Assembly: GCA_019359745.1 (NCBI GenBank)
Contig: JAHHGT010000007.1
Coordinates: 1-64,000 of the forward strand
Direction: 5' to 3'
Origin: Aphanothece saxicola GSE-SYN-MK-01-06B
GTDB lineage: Bacteria > Cyanobacteriota > Cyanobacteriia > PCC-6307 > Cyanobiaceae
Length of the DNA stretch: 64,000 bases
Positions 35,851-45,458 of the stretch are shown piece after piece. The position numbers and the translations under genes were made by a program. The first letter of the stretch is position 1; each line of letters begins with the position of its first letter. The notes below the pieces were generated by a model. That model saw nothing but the letters and a program-made list of their open reading frames with translations, was not told the DNA's origin and ran no database searches.

Positions 35851-37872
35851 ATGCCCTCCGCTTCCGAACTTGCCTGGCTGATACCAGTGCTCCCCCTGCT
35901 GGGGGCCTGCCTCACTGGCCTGGGGCTGATCACCTTCAACCGCACCGTCAACCGTCTGCGCAAGCCGGTGGCGCTGCTGCTGATCACCAGCGTGGGCATG
36001 GCCGCCGTGCTCAGCTTCGCGATCCTGGCCGAGCAACTGGCCGGGGCGGGCGGCACCGAGGTGCTGTTCGACTGGGCCGGCGCGGGCACCTTCCATCTGC
36101 AGATGGGATTCCGGGTCGACGCCCTCGGTGCCGTGATGCTGTCGCTGGTCACCACCATCGCCCTGCTGGTGATGGTCTATTCCGACGGCTACATGGCCCA
36201 CGACAAGGGCTACGTCCGTTTCTTCACCTATCTGGCCCTGTTCAGCAGCTCCATGCTCGGGCTGGTGATCAGCCCCAACCTGCTGGAGATCTACGTGTTC
36301 TGGGAGCTGGTGGGCATGTGCTCCTACCTGCTGGTGGGCTTCTGGTACGACCGGGACGCCGCCGCCAACGCCGCCCAGAAGGCCTTCGTGGTCAACCGGG
36401 TGGGCGACTTCGGCCTGCTGCTCGGCATCCTGGGCCTGTTCTGGGCCACCGGCAGCTTCGGCTTTGAAGAGATCGGCGAGCGGCTCTCGGCGGCCGTGGC
36501 CGGCGGCGGCCTGCCCACGGGGGTGGCCGTGCTGCTCTGCCTGCTGGTGTTCATGGGCCCGATGGCCAAATCGGCCCAGTTCCCCCTGCACGTGTGGCTG
36601 CCCGACGCCATGGAGGGCCCCACCCCCATCTCGGCCCTCATCCATGCGGCCACCATGGTGGCGGCGGGGGTCTTCCTGGTGGCCCGCCTGCAGCCGGTCT
36701 ATGCGCCCTTCCCCCAGGTGCAGGTGGTGATCGCCGTGATCGGCACCATCACGTTGTTCCTGGGGGCCACCATCGCCCTCACCCAGATGGATCTCAAGAA
36801 GGGGCTGGCCTACAGCACCGTCTCCCAGCTGGGTTACATGATGCTGGCCATGGGCTGCGGGGCCCCCGTGGCGGGCATGTTCCACCTCGTCACCCACGCC
36901 TTCTTCAAGGCGATGCTGTTCCTCGGCTCCGGCTCGGTGATCCATGCCATGGAGGAGGTGGTGGGCCATGAGCCCGTGCTGGCCCAGGACATGCGCCTGA
37001 TGGGCGGCCTGCGGAAGCACATGCCGATCACCTCCGCCACCTTCCTGGCGGGCTGCATCGCGATCAGCGGCATCCCGCCCCTGGCGGGTTTCTGGAGCAA
37101 GGACGAGATCCTGGGCCAGGCCTTCAACAGCTTCCCGCTGCTCTGGGCCATGGGCTTCCTGACCGCCGGGATGACCGCCTTCTACATGTTCCGCCTCTAC
37201 TTCCTCACCTTCGAGGGGCCCTTCCGCGGCCTGGACACCGGCATCCGCGCCCAGCTGCTCAGCGCCGCGGGCCAGCCTCCGGAGGTCACTCCAGAGTCCA
37301 CTGGGGACGGCCACCATGGCCATGCCAGCCATCCCCACGAATCGGGCTGGCAGATGGCCGCCCCGCTGGTCGTGCTGGCGGTGCCTTCGGTCCTGATCGG
37401 CCTGCTCGGCACCCCCTGGAACAGCCGCTTCGGCCAGCTGGTCGATCCCATTGAGGCCGCCGAGGTGGCCGAGCATTTCAGCTGGGGGGAGTTCCTGCCC
37501 CTGGCCGGCGCTTCGGTGGCCATCTCCAGCCTCGGCATCGGCCTGGCCGTGCTGGCCTACGCCCTGCACCGCATCGACCTGGGCACCGCCGTGGCGGGGC
37601 GCTTCCCGGCGATCAACCGGTTCCTGGCCAACAAGTGGTATCTCGATGCCATCAACGAGAAGCTGTTCGTGCAGGGCAGCCGCCGCCTGGCCCGCCAGGT
37701 GCTCGACGTCGACTCCAAGGTGGTGGATGGGGTGGTCAACCTGACCGGCCTGCTCACCCTGGGCAGCGGGGAGGGCCTGAAGTACTTCGAGACCGGCCGG
37801 GTCCAGTTCTATGCCCTGATCGTGTTCGGCGGGGTCATCGGCCTGGTGCTCCTGTTCAGCGCCTTCGGCTGA
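35851..37872 (+). CDS. ndhF: NAD(P)H-quinone oxidoreductase subunit F (NdhF)
   Basis: A 673-residue proton-pumping antiporter-like subunit of NDH-1 with about 16 helices. Core motifs: VFWELVGMCSYLLVGFWYDR, the lysine-bearing MGPMAKSAQFPLHVWLPDAMEGPTPISALIHAATMV, and LAYSTVSQLGYMMLAMG. A histidine-rich stretch (GDGHHGHASHPHES, about residues 485-500) lies in a loop before the C-terminal lateral helix. This looks like NdhF1, the respiratory/cyclic-flow form paired with NdhD1, rather than the CO2-uptake NdhF3/F4. The ATG at 35851 gives the family-like start MPSASELAWLIPVLPL. Confidence 0.93.
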   Translation: MPSASELAWLIPVLPLLGACLTGLGLITFNRTVNRLRKPVALLLITSVGMAAVLSFAILAEQLAGAGGTEVLFDWAGAGTFHLQMGFRVDALGAVMLSLVTTIALLVMVYSDGYMAHDKGYVRFFTYLALFSSSMLGLVISPNLLEIYVFWELVGMCSYLLVGFWYDRDAAANAAQKAFVVNRVGDFGLLLGILGLFWATGSFGFEEIGERLSAAVAGGGLPTGVAVLLCLLVFMGPMAKSAQFPLHVWLPDAMEGPTPISALIHAATMVAAGVFLVARLQPVYAPFPQVQVVIAVIGTITLFLGATIALTQMDLKKGLAYSTVSQLGYMMLAMGCGAPVAGMFHLVTHAFFKAMLFLGSGSVIHAMEEVVGHEPVLAQDMRLMGGLRKHMPITSATFLAGCIAISGIPPLAGFWSKDEILGQAFNSFPLLWAMGFLTAGMTAFYMFRLYFLTFEGPFRGLDTGIRAQLLSAAGQPPEVTPESTGDGHHGHASHPHESGWQMAAPLVVLAVPSVLIGLLGTPWNSRFGQLVDPIEAAEVAEHFSWGEFLPLAGASVAISSLGIGLAVLAYALHRIDLGTAVAGRFPAINRFLANKWYLDAINEKLFVQGSRRLARQVLDVDSKVVDGVVNLTGLLTLGSGEGLKYFETGRVQFYALIVFGGVIGLVLLFSAFG

Positions 37873-37959
37873 GCCCCATCTGTGTGTGACAACGCCCATC
37901 CGGTGGGTGTTGCGGAGGCCGGGATTTCTACACTCCGGCCAGATGGACAGCACCGTTCT

Positions 37960-39561
37960 GTGCCCTTTCCCTGGCTGAGCACCGCGATTCTGTTCCCGAT
38001 CGGCGCCGCTCTGCTGATCCCCTTTGTGCCCGACAAGGGCGATGGCAAGCAGGTCCGCTGGTACGCCCTCGGTGTCGCCCTCACCACCTTCCTGGTGACC
38101 GTGGCGGCCTACCTGCGCGGCTACGACCCCGCCGATCCAGGCCTGCAGCTGGTGGAGCGGGTGCAGTGGCTGCCCGATCTCGGGCTGGCCTGGTCGGTGG
38201 GGGCGGATGGAATCTCCATGCCGCTGATCCTGCTCACCAGCTTCATCACCTCCCTGGCCTGCCTGGCGGCCTGGCCGGTGACCTTCAAGCCGAAGCTCTT
38301 CTATTTCCTGCTCCTGGCCATGGACGGCGGCCAGATCGCCGTGTTCGCCGTGCAGGACATGCTGCTGTTCTTCCTGGCCTGGGAGCTGGAACTGCTGCCG
38401 GTGTACCTGCTCCTGGCCATCTGGGGCGGCAAGAAGCGCCAGTACGCCGCCACCAAGTTCATCCTCTACACCGCCGGCAGCTCCCTGTTCATCCTCCTGG
38501 CGGGCCTGGCGATGGCCTTCTACGGCGGCGGTGCCCCCAGCTTCGAGTACACGGTGCTGGCGGCCAAGGACTTCGGCACCGGCTTCCAGGTGCTCTGCTA
38601 TGCCGCCCTGCTGATCGCCTTCGGCGTCAAGTTGCCGGTGGTGCCGCTGCACACCTGGCTTCCCGATGCCCACGGTGAGGCCACCGCCCCGGTGCACATG
38701 CTCCTGGCGGGCATCCTGCTGAAGATGGGGGGCTATGCGCTGCTGCGGTTCAACGTGCAGCTGCTGCCGGAGGCCCACGCCCAGTTCGCGCCCCTGCTGG
38801 TGATCCTGGGGGTGGTCAACATCATCTACGCCGCCCTCACCTCCTTCGCCCAGCGCAACCTCAAGCGCAAGATCGCCTACAGCTCGATCAGCCACATGGG
38901 CTTCGTGCTGATCGGCATCGGCAGCTTCAGCGCCCTGGGTACCAGTGGCGCCATGCTCCAGATGATCAGCCATGGCCTGATCGGCGCCAGCCTCTTCTTC
39001 CTTGTGGGCGCCACCTACGACCGCACCCACACGCTCCAGCTCGACGAAATGGGGGGCGTGGGCCAGAAGATGCGCAAGATGTTCGCCCTCTGGACCGTCT
39101 GCTCCCTGGCCTCCCTCGCCCTGCCGGGCATGAGCGGCTTCGTCTCCGAGCTGATGGTGTTCGTGGGCTTCGCCACCAGTGAGGCCTACAGCCTCAGCTT
39201 CCGCATCGTGATCGCCGTTCTGGCGGCGATCGGCGTGATTCTCACCCCGATCTACCTGCTCTCGATGCTGCGGGAGATCTTCTTCGGCAAGGAGAATCCC
39301 GAGCTGGCCTCCCACACCCACCTGGTCGACGCCGAACCGAGGGAGATCTATGTCATCTCCTGCCTGCTGGTGCCGATCATCGGCATCGGCCTCTACCCGC
39401 GCCTGGTCACCGACAGCTACCGCGCCGCCATCGAGGCCCTGGTCGACCGGGAGTCCGTGGCCCTGGTGAAGGTGGGGCGTGCCCCCGTTCCGGCGGTGAT
39501 GGCGGCCGGGGCCTTCGGCAACCTGCCGCCCGCCCTGCTGCACGCCCCGGCCCTGGGTTGA
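37960..39561 (+). CDS. ndhD: NAD(P)H-quinone oxidoreductase subunit D (NdhD)
   Basis: A 533-residue antiporter-like subunit, about 14 helices. Motifs include [59 protein letters not shown] and [20 protein letters not shown] with the proton-channel lysines. I choose the GTG at 37960 ([15 protein letters not shown]) because homologues start M-x-FPWLS; a GTG at 37882 in frame would add 26 unconserved residues. The two antiporter subunits ndhF and ndhD are adjacent, 87 bases apart, so this should be NdhD1. Confidence 0.93.
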   Translation: MPFPWLSTAILFPIGAALLIPFVPDKGDGKQVRWYALGVALTTFLVTVAAYLRGYDPADPGLQLVERVQWLPDLGLAWSVGADGISMPLILLTSFITSLACLAAWPVTFKPKLFYFLLLAMDGGQIAVFAVQDMLLFFLAWELELLPVYLLLAIWGGKKRQYAATKFILYTAGSSLFILLAGLAMAFYGGGAPSFEYTVLAAKDFGTGFQVLCYAALLIAFGVKLPVVPLHTWLPDAHGEATAPVHMLLAGILLKMGGYALLRFNVQLLPEAHAQFAPLLVILGVVNIIYAALTSFAQRNLKRKIAYSSISHMGFVLIGIGSFSALGTSGAMLQMISHGLIGASLFFLVGATYDRTHTLQLDEMGGVGQKMRKMFALWTVCSLASLALPGMSGFVSELMVFVGFATSEAYSLSFRIVIAVLAAIGVILTPIYLLSMLREIFFGKENPELASHTHLVDAEPREIYVISCLLVPIIGIGLYPRLVTDSYRAAIEALVDRESVALVKVGRAPVPAVMAAGAFGNLPPALLHAPALG

Positions 39562-39677
39562 TCTCTGCCCCCCTTCAGCCCCGGGGGCCGGTTACGAAAC
39601 TCTGCGCAGGCCCCAGGTGATGGCGGCGTCCTGCGCTGAAGATGCCTACGCTCCTCCATCGCACAGCGAGGCTCTCC

Positions 39678-40067
39678 ATGCGGCAGATCAATTTCCTTCT
39701 GATCTTCAGCTTCGGCTTGGCCACGGTGATGTTCACCCTGGAGAACACCACGGCCACCACGGTGCATTTCCTGCCGGGCGTGAGCACCACCCTGCCGTTG
39801 GCGGCCCTGCTGCTGCTGGTGGGCGGCATCGGCGCCACCGCCGCCTGGATCTACGCCGTCTGGAGCGGGGTGGTGCGCAAGGTGGAAACCCTGCAGAGCA
39901 GCCCTGACGTGGAGGCCCAGCAGGTGCGGATCAGCGAACTGGAAAACGATCTGCGCCGCTACCGGGCCACCGTCGACGCCCAGCTCGGCCTGCTGCCGGC
40001 GGCCGGGGAGAGTTCGGCGCCGTCCCGTGAGGCGGGCGAAGACAACCTCTCGCTGGCGGCCGACTGA
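39678..40067 (+). CDS. LapA-domain (DUF1049) membrane protein
   Basis: A 129-residue protein with two N-terminal helices (QINFLLIFSFGLATVMFTLEN and LPLAALLLLVGGIGATAAWIYAV) joined by NTTATTVHFLPG, typical of the LapA/DUF1049 fold (F-x-x-EN-x-x-V motif), followed by a cytoplasmic coiled coil (VRISELENDLRRYRATVDAQ). In E. coli LapA/LapB control LPS synthesis; the cyanobacterial role is not known. The ATG at 39678 is preferred over 39642. Transcribed with the genes on both sides. Confidence 0.8.
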   Translation: MRQINFLLIFSFGLATVMFTLENTTATTVHFLPGVSTTLPLAALLLLVGGIGATAAWIYAVWSGVVRKVETLQSSPDVEAQQVRISELENDLRRYRATVDAQLGLLPAAGESSAPSREAGEDNLSLAAD

Positions 40068-40163
40068 GGCCCATGGGGCCGGTTCGGTGACCATCGTGAC
40101 TGGTGCCATCCGGCCACAGCCGGTAGCTTGCGCCAGGAAGGCCCCCCGAGCAGGACATCGCGC

Positions 40164-41054
40164 GTGGCAGAAGCGGGCGCCAGACTCGCCATCCGGTTGC
40201 TCCAGGACGCGGCCGAGCGCGGCGATATCGACCCCTGGGACGTGGATGTGATTGCCGTCGTCGACGGCTTCCTCGACCAGCTGCGCCAGCGCATCGAACG
40301 GCCCAGGCCGCTGGCCCCCCAGGGCGGCAGCTACGAACGGGATCTGGCGGAATCCAGCGAGGCGTTCCTGGCGGCCTCAGTGCTGGTGGGACTCAAGGCG
40401 GAGCTGCTGGAGTCGGCCACGTTTCCGCCCGAGCCCCTGCTGGAGGATCCCTTCGCCGCCGAGGACGGGGAGGTCTGGGACCCCGGAGCCCTGGCGCTGC
40501 CCCGCCGGCCCGAGCGGCACCTGCACCGCCGTCCGGTGGCGCCCCCGCCCCTGCAGCGGCCCGTCACCCTGGGGGAACTGATCCGGCAGCTTGAGGACAT
40601 CGCCGAGCGGCTCGAACAGGACGGAGGAGAAGGGCGCCACCGGCCCCGGCCGCGCCGTTACAGCGAACGGGCCGCCATCGCCCAGGTGGCCTCCCTGGCC
40701 CACCGCGAGAAGCTGCCGGAAACCACCGCCGCCCTGAGCCGCTTCCTGCTGCACTGGTCCCCCACGGCCGAAGGCGTCGAATGGGTGGCCTTCGAGGCCC
40801 TGGTGGGCGCCTGGGCGGAGGCCGTCGCCAACGCGCCCGCCGACGAAGACCTGGACCAGGACCGGGTGGGGGTGTTCTGGGCCCTGCTGTTCCTCTCGTC
40901 CCAGGGCAAGGTGGAACTGGAGCAGGCCGGTGGCCTTTACGGTCCGCTCAGCCTGCGTCGCCGGCGGGAGGAAAGGGCCGAAACGCTGAGCCTGCCGCGG
41001 CTGCCTGGCCAGGGGTCAGATAGGGGGCCGGCTCTGGAGGCAGTGGCAGCCTGA
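40164..41054 (+). CDS. scpA: Segregation and condensation protein A
   Basis: A 296-residue kleisin. The N-terminal part EAGARLAIRLLQDAAERGDIDPWDVDVIAVVDGFLDQL and the C-terminal winged-helix region FWALLFLSSQGKVELEQAGGLYGPLSLR fit ScpA, which bridges SMC heads in chromosome condensation. A proline/arginine-rich linker (about 120-180) separates them. The GTG at 40164 is taken as the start because homologues begin near the RLAIRLLQDA motif. Typical cyanobacterial ScpA is divergent from the Firmicutes form, so confidence is below maximal. Confidence 0.82.
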   Translation: MAEAGARLAIRLLQDAAERGDIDPWDVDVIAVVDGFLDQLRQRIERPRPLAPQGGSYERDLAESSEAFLAASVLVGLKAELLESATFPPEPLLEDPFAAEDGEVWDPGALALPRRPERHLHRRPVAPPPLQRPVTLGELIRQLEDIAERLEQDGGEGRHRPRPRRYSERAAIAQVASLAHREKLPETTAALSRFLLHWSPTAEGVEWVAFEALVGAWAEAVANAPADEDLDQDRVGVFWALLFLSSQGKVELEQAGGLYGPLSLRRRREERAETLSLPRLPGQGSDRGPALEAVAA

Positions 41055-41101
41055 GTTTTCTCCTTAGGCTGGCCATTCACCTCCGACATGAAACGACGCC
41101 G

Positions 41102-42283
41102 ATGAAGGCGATGATCCTGGCGGCAGGCAAGGGAACACGGGTGCGGCCGATCACGCACACCACCCCCAAGCCGATGATTCCGATCCTGCAGAAACCCGTG
41201 ATGGAGTTTCTGCTCGAGTTGCTCCGGGAGCACGGTTTCAACGAAATCATGGTCAACGTCTCCCACCTGTCGGAGGAGATCGAGAACTACTTCCGTGATG
41301 GGCAACGCTTCGATGTCCAGATCGCCTACAGCTTCGAGGGGCGAATCAGTGATGGGGAGCTGATCGGTGAAGCGATGGGTTCGGCCGGAGGGCTGAAGAA
41401 GATCCAGGACTTCCAGGCCTTCTTCGACGACACCTTCGTGGTGCTCTGCGGCGATGCCCTGATCGACCTCGACCTCACCGAAGCCGTGCGCCGCCACCGC
41501 GAGAAGGGGGCCATGGCCAGCCTGATCACCAAGCGGGTACCGCGCGATCAGGTGAGCAGTTATGGGGTGGTGGTGACGGACGAAGCCGGCCGGGTGCTCT
41601 CTTTCCAGGAGAAGCCGTCGGTGGAAGAAGCCGCCAGCGACATGATCAACACGGGCATCTACATCTTCGAACCGGCCGTCCTGGATTTCATCCCCAGCGG
41701 TGAACCCTTCGACATCGCCGCCGACCTGTTCCCCAGGCTGGTGGACTCCGGGGCCCCTTTCTATGCCCTGCCCATGGAGTTCGAGTGGGTCGACATCGGC
41801 AAGGTACCGGATTACTGGCAGGCAATCCGCAGCGTCCTCCAGGGAGACGTGCGCCAGGTGCAGATTCCTGGCAAGGAGGTGCGACCAGGGATCTATGCGG
41901 GCCTCAATGTGGCGGCCGACTGGGACAAGATCCACGTCGAGGGGCCGATCTTCGTGGGCGGCATGACCCGCATCGAAAACGGCGTGACCATCATCGGGCC
42001 GGCCATGATCGGACCGAGCTGCCACATCTGCGAAGGCGCCACGATCGACAACTCGATCATCTTTGACTATTCCCGCATCGGCGCCGGGGTTCAGCTCGTC
42101 GAAAAGCTGGTCTATGGCCGCTATTGCGTCGATCGCAACGGCGACCATTTCGATCTCCAGGAGGCCGCCCTCGACTGGCTGATCACCGACGCCCGCCGCC
42201 AGGACGTGGGCACCCCTTCACCGCAGCAGAAGGCCATGGCCGAGCTGCTCGGCACCGACCTCGCCGCCAGCGGCGCCCCCTAG
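41102..42283 (+). CDS. NDP-sugar pyrophosphorylase with left-handed beta-helix (ManC/GMP-like)
   Basis: A 393-residue nucleotidyltransferase: signature MILAAGKGTRVRPITHTTPKPMIPI, then CGDALIDLDL with the metal Asp, FQEKPS and EFEWVDIGKVPDYWQA. Residues after about 270 are hexapeptide-repeat-like (GPIFVGGMTRIENGVTIIGPAMIGPSCHI). It activates a sugar-1-phosphate, probably mannose to GDP-mannose or glucose to dTDP/UDP-glucose. The substrate cannot be read from the sequence. It ends by overlapping the convergent MTHFR gene by 66 bases. Confidence 0.85.
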   Translation: MKAMILAAGKGTRVRPITHTTPKPMIPILQKPVMEFLLELLREHGFNEIMVNVSHLSEEIENYFRDGQRFDVQIAYSFEGRISDGELIGEAMGSAGGLKKIQDFQAFFDDTFVVLCGDALIDLDLTEAVRRHREKGAMASLITKRVPRDQVSSYGVVVTDEAGRVLSFQEKPSVEEAASDMINTGIYIFEPAVLDFIPSGEPFDIAADLFPRLVDSGAPFYALPMEFEWVDIGKVPDYWQAIRSVLQGDVRQVQIPGKEVRPGIYAGLNVAADWDKIHVEGPIFVGGMTRIENGVTIIGPAMIGPSCHICEGATIDNSIIFDYSRIGAGVQLVEKLVYGRYCVDRNGDHFDLQEAALDWLITDARRQDVGTPSPQQKAMAELLGTDLAASGAP

Positions 42284-43150
42284 GCCCGCCAATCGAAGGA
42301 TCTCGGGGATGCGGTGCTCGGCCTTGATGGCCATCAGGTGCACCCCCTGGGCGATGGCGCGGTAGGCCGCCACCTGTTCGGCGGCGATCGCCACACCTTC
42401 CGCCGCCGGGTCCGCGGCGCCGGCGAGACGATCGATCAGGGTCTGGGGGATGCGGGCCCCGGGCACCACGCGGTTGATGAACTGGGCGTTGCGGGCCGAC
42501 TTGAGCAGAAACACCCCAGCCAGCACCGGCAGCCCGAGTGGAGCCGTGAGTTCCTCGACGAAGCGGCGCAGACAGGCGGTGTCCATCACCATCTGGGTCT
42601 GGAGGAAACGGGCGCCGGCCTCCTGCTTGCGCCGTACCCGCGAGCACAGTCCGCTCCAGCTGGGCGACTGGGGATCGGCGGCGGCGCCGGGGAAGAGCGC
42701 CGTGGCCCCATCCGGCAGCTCCCCCTTCACGGGATCCTCGCCGGCGTTGAGGGCCCGCACGAGCTGCAACAGCCGCACCGCTTCCAGTTCATTCACCGCT
42801 CGGACCCCGGGCTGATCGCCGGCCCGCACCGGGTCACCGGTGAGGCAGAGCAGGTTGCGGATGCCGAGAGCGTGGGCGCCGAGCAGGTCGGCCTGGAGGG
42901 CGATGCGATTGCGGTCGCGGCAGGTCATCTGCAGCACGGGCTCGATGCCGGCCTCCAGCAGCAGGCGGCACATCGCCAGGCTGCTCATCCGCATCACCGC
43001 CCGGCTGCCGTCGGTGACATTGACCGCCTGCACCAGGCCCCGCAGCGCCGCCGCGGCTTCCAGGGTGCGGCTGGCATTGCCCCCACGGGGCGGGGTCACC
43101 TCTGCCGTGACGGCGAAACGGCCTTCCGCCAGGGCCTGTCGAAGCTGCAA
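42218..43150 (-). CDS. metF: Methylenetetrahydrofolate reductase
   Basis: A 310-residue TIM-barrel FAD enzyme reducing CH2-THF to CH3-THF for methionine synthesis. Motifs: FAVTAEVTPPRGGN with the catalytic Glu, the VTDGS pair, LQMTCRDRNRIALQADLLGA, NLLCLTGDPV and FLQTQMVMD. The TTG at 43150 is favoured because a perfect AGGAGA stands seven bases before it (43157-43162); ATG codons at 43174 and 43177 in frame lie over the divergent pedR start and have no Shine-Dalgarno. It overlaps convergently with the preceding sugar nucleotidyltransferase. Confidence 0.85.
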   Translation of the reverse strand: MQLRQALAEGRFAVTAEVTPPRGGNASRTLEAAAALRGLVQAVNVTDGSRAVMRMSSLAMCRLLLEAGIEPVLQMTCRDRNRIALQADLLGAHALGIRNLLCLTGDPVRAGDQPGVRAVNELEAVRLLQLVRALNAGEDPVKGELPDGATALFPGAAADPQSPSWSGLCSRVRRKQEAGARFLQTQMVMDTACLRRFVEELTAPLGLPVLAGVFLLKSARNAQFINRVVPGARIPQTLIDRLAGAADPAAEGVAIAAEQVAAYRAIAQGVHLMAIKAEHRIPEILRLAGLGGAAGGEVGAEQLGHGLLLR

Positions 43151-43156
43151 CGGCCA

Positions 43157-43162
43157 TCTCCT
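43157..43162 (-). promoter_or_regulatory. Shine-Dalgarno AGGAGA deciding the metF start
   Basis: On the minus strand AGGAGA at 43162-43157 is spaced seven bases from the TTG at 43150-43148. This consensus spacing supports TTG over the upstream ATG pair, which overlaps the divergent pedR ATG. Confidence 0.6.
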
Positions 43163-43175
43163 AGACAGGGGCATC

Positions 43176-43538
43176 ATGGATCAGCCGCTGCCTAGAGTGA
43201 TCGGAACCGCCGAGGAGCTGATGGCTGAGCGCAGGCCCCCGGCTCCGTCGATGCCCCCGTCCCCGGAGCGGCCCATGGTTCATGCACGCAGCGAGTTATC
43301 GGAGAGGGAACTCGAAATCATCGAGCTGGTGGCCACGGGCCTCACCAACCTGGAGATTGCTGGCCAGCTGACCATCAGCAAGCGCACCGTCGACAACCAC
43401 GTCAGCAACATCTTCACCAAGACCGGCGCCAAGAACAGGGTGGCCCTGCTGAACTGGGCCATGGACCACGGCAAGATCTGCCGCGACGGCTTCAACTGTT
43501 GCGCCCTGCCCCATGTCGACCCGTCCAGACCCGGCTGA
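43176..43538 (+). CDS. pedR: LuxR/NarL-type regulator, PedR-like
   Basis: A 120-residue protein of which residues about 40-105 are a LuxR-type helix-turn-helix (LSERELEIIELVATGLTNLEIAGQLTISKRTVDNHVSNIFTK). It lacks a receiver domain. The ending WAMDHGKICRDGFNCCALP, with a CxxxxxxCC arrangement, recalls PedR, a small cyanobacterial regulator whose redox-active Cys responds to photosynthetic electron transport through thioredoxin. The N-terminal 40 residues are proline-rich and unconserved; an internal ATG near 43221 is an alternative start. PedR assignment is from memory. Confidence 0.7.
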   Translation: MDQPLPRVIGTAEELMAERRPPAPSMPPSPERPMVHARSELSERELEIIELVATGLTNLEIAGQLTISKRTVDNHVSNIFTKTGAKNRVALLNWAMDHGKICRDGFNCCALPHVDPSRPG

Positions 43539-43540
43539 GC

Positions 43541-44095
43541 TCAGACGCTGCGGGGCAGCAGGAGCGACTCCCGTTCGGCTGCCGGCCAGGCCATCAGCGG
43601 ACGGTGAGCCAGGGCCGCATTGCTGAGATCACGGCGGCCGGTGATCTCCGTGGAGCACCAGGCGGGGATGGTCACGGCCTGGTCGGCCCGCTCCAGTTCC
43701 ACCTCCGCCACCACCAAGGGGGCATTGGCGGCCTCGAACACATCCAGCACCCAGTCGCCACCGGGCAGATCCAGGCCGTACCGCATCTTGCTCACCTGAT
43801 GGGCGGATTGCTCCAACAAGGCCTCAGCATCGATGGCCGGGATCGGGTACTCGTACTCCTGCCGTGTCAGGGCCTGACCGGCGGAGGCTGACGCCGCCGC
43901 CGCGCCGACGGCCGGCAGCTTGAGGGTGAGGAACGCCTCCATGGCGCCATCGGAGGCCTGGGCCAGCCGCACCCGCAGGGTGAGGTCCCCGTGACCGGTT
44001 GAGAGATACCCCTGGCGGATCGCCCTGGCCCTGTGGGCATGGGAGCGCCAATGGTCGCCACGGACAAGGAAGCGACGCTCGATTTCCAGGGCCAT
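43541..44095 (-). CDS. CYTH-domain triphosphate tunnel protein
   Basis: A 184-residue CYTH protein with the N-terminal EIERRFLV hallmark (ExExK-type, here E-I-E-R-R), a string of alternating charged strands (LTLRVRLAQ, EAFLTLKLP, QEYEYPIP, RYGLDLPGGDWVLDVFEA, VAEVELE) and the closing TGRRDLSNAALA. The family hydrolyses inorganic tri- or polyphosphates or forms cAMP. The exact substrate is unknown. It is the last gene of the minus-strand set after nadK (16-base gap), which itself uses phosphate donors. Confidence 0.85.
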   Translation of the reverse strand: MALEIERRFLVRGDHWRSHAHRARAIRQGYLSTGHGDLTLRVRLAQASDGAMEAFLTLKLPAVGAAAASASAGQALTRQEYEYPIPAIDAEALLEQSAHQVSKMRYGLDLPGGDWVLDVFEAANAPLVVAEVELERADQAVTIPAWCSTEITGRRDLSNAALAHRPLMAWPAAERESLLLPRSV

Positions 44096-44111
44096 GATCG
44101 GGGTGGGCTGT

Positions 44112-45101
44112 TCAGTTGCGGGACGGTTCGCCGGCGGTGAGGCTGCCGGCCCAGTGGAGCTTGTGGGTGAGGGTGCTGTAGTACGAGGGGCTCTGCTCCA
44201 GCTGGAGCATCAGCACCGGGTGGCGGCCCCGCTGCAGGACGCAACGATCGCCGGGTTCGAGCACGGTGGCATGGGCGCCATCCTTCCAGAGCTTGACCCG
44301 CCGGCTGGATTCCCCCAGGGGCCAGACCGACAGCCGCGAACCGGGAGGAACCACCACCGCCCGGCTGGAGAGGCTCATCGGGCAGATCGGCGTGACCACG
44401 ATCGCTTCGATGCCTGGATGCAGGATCGGCCCGCCGGCGGCCATCGCATAGCCCGTGGAACCGGTGGGAGTGGCAATGATCAGGCCGTCGCCCCGGTACT
44501 GGTCCACCACCTCCCCGTCGATCTCCAGCTCCAGCATGCAGGTGGGTGAAAGCTCGTCGAGGTAGGGGCGGAAGTAGAAGTCGTTGAGGGCGCCATGGGG
44601 TCCATCGCCCACCCCGTTCAGATCGGTGTCATCGGGGACGTCGCCATCCTGGGGCACGCCGTCCCCCCGGTCGATCCGTGCTTCCAGCATCATGCGCTTC
44701 TCGATCGCGAAGCGGTCGTCCCGCAGGCGCTGCCAGAGGTTGTCGTCAGGATCGTGGCTGTCAGGCTCCCCATTGGCCTCACCACGCAGCCGCAGCAGGC
44801 GCCGGTCATGGGTGAGAAAGCCGAGGTGGCCGCCGACGTTGAAGCTGAGCACCGGCACGGCAAAGCTGGCCAGGTGGCGGGCAGCCGCCAGGACCGTGCC
44901 ATCGCCACCGAGCACAATGGCCAGGTCGGGAAGGTCGCTCTCCGTGGCCAACAGACCGGGGAAGGGATTCAACCCCAGACCACTCACGGCGGTGGTGACG
45001 ATGACCCCCTGGGAACGCAGATCCTGGGCACAGCGACGGGCCTGTCGCTGGGCCGCCTGGCTGCCCTTGCGAAGAATCAGCCAGACCCGCTCAAGCTGCA
45101 T
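44112..45101 (-). CDS. nadK: NAD kinase
   Basis: A 329-residue kinase producing NADP. It has [26 protein letters not shown], the NDFYFRP (NE/D) binding motif and [26 protein letters not shown]. Cyanobacteria carry two nadK genes, and I cannot tell which one this is. An insertion of about 35 residues ([22 protein letters not shown]) falls before the NDFYF motif. The gene follows ndhE by 27 bases, in line with an operon supplying NADP(H) for photosynthetic electron flow. Confidence 0.9.
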   Translation of the reverse strand: MQLERVWLILRKGSQAAQRQARRCAQDLRSQGVIVTTAVSGLGLNPFPGLLATESDLPDLAIVLGGDGTVLAAARHLASFAVPVLSFNVGGHLGFLTHDRRLLRLRGEANGEPDSHDPDDNLWQRLRDDRFAIEKRMMLEARIDRGDGVPQDGDVPDDTDLNGVGDGPHGALNDFYFRPYLDELSPTCMLELEIDGEVVDQYRGDGLIIATPTGSTGYAMAAGGPILHPGIEAIVVTPICPMSLSSRAVVVPPGSRLSVWPLGESSRRVKLWKDGAHATVLEPGDRCVLQRGRHPVLMLQLEQSPSYYSTLTHKLHWAGSLTAGEPSRN

Positions 45102-45128
45102 GGGCCAGATGGCGTGACACGTGCACGG

Positions 45129-45458
45129 CTACCAGCGCAGCAGGTTGAAGCGCTCCATATCGACCGTTTCACGGTTGCGGTAAAGCGACAGCAGGATGGC
45201 CAGGCCGACGGCCGCTTCAGCGGCCGCCACGGTGATCACGAAGATGGCGAACACCTGACCGCGGATCAGCTGGCCATCGAGGTAGTTCGAGAAGGCCATC
45301 AGGTTGATGTTGACGGCGTTCAGCATCAGCTCGATGCTCATCAGCACCCGCACGGCGTTGCGGCTGTTGATCAGCCCCCAGACACCGACGCAGAACAGCA
45401 TGGCCGCGACGGAAAGAAAGGCCTCAAGGGGAATCGGAGAGGCGAGGTCGGTGCTCAT
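45129..45458 (-). CDS. ndhE: NAD(P)H-quinone oxidoreductase subunit E (NuoK-like)
   Basis: A 109-residue three-helix membrane subunit of NDH-1. Characteristic segments are [33 protein letters not shown], with the buried Glu of the proton path, and [37 protein letters not shown]. It overlaps ndhG by 4 bases, in the order ndhA-ndhI-ndhG-ndhE conserved in cyanobacteria and plastids. Confidence 0.95.
   Translation of the reverse strand: MSTDLASPIPLEAFLSVAAMLFCVGVWGLINSRNAVRVLMSIELMLNAVNINLMAFSNYLDGQLIRGQVFAIFVITVAAAEAAVGLAILLSLYRNRETVDMERFNLLRW

Noticed and set aside
35458-39543. A 1361-codon open frame on the minus strand across ndhF and ndhD
   Set aside because: It is antisense to two certain genes; the translated product is Gln/His/Gly-rich without any domain. 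High GC makes long spurious frames common.
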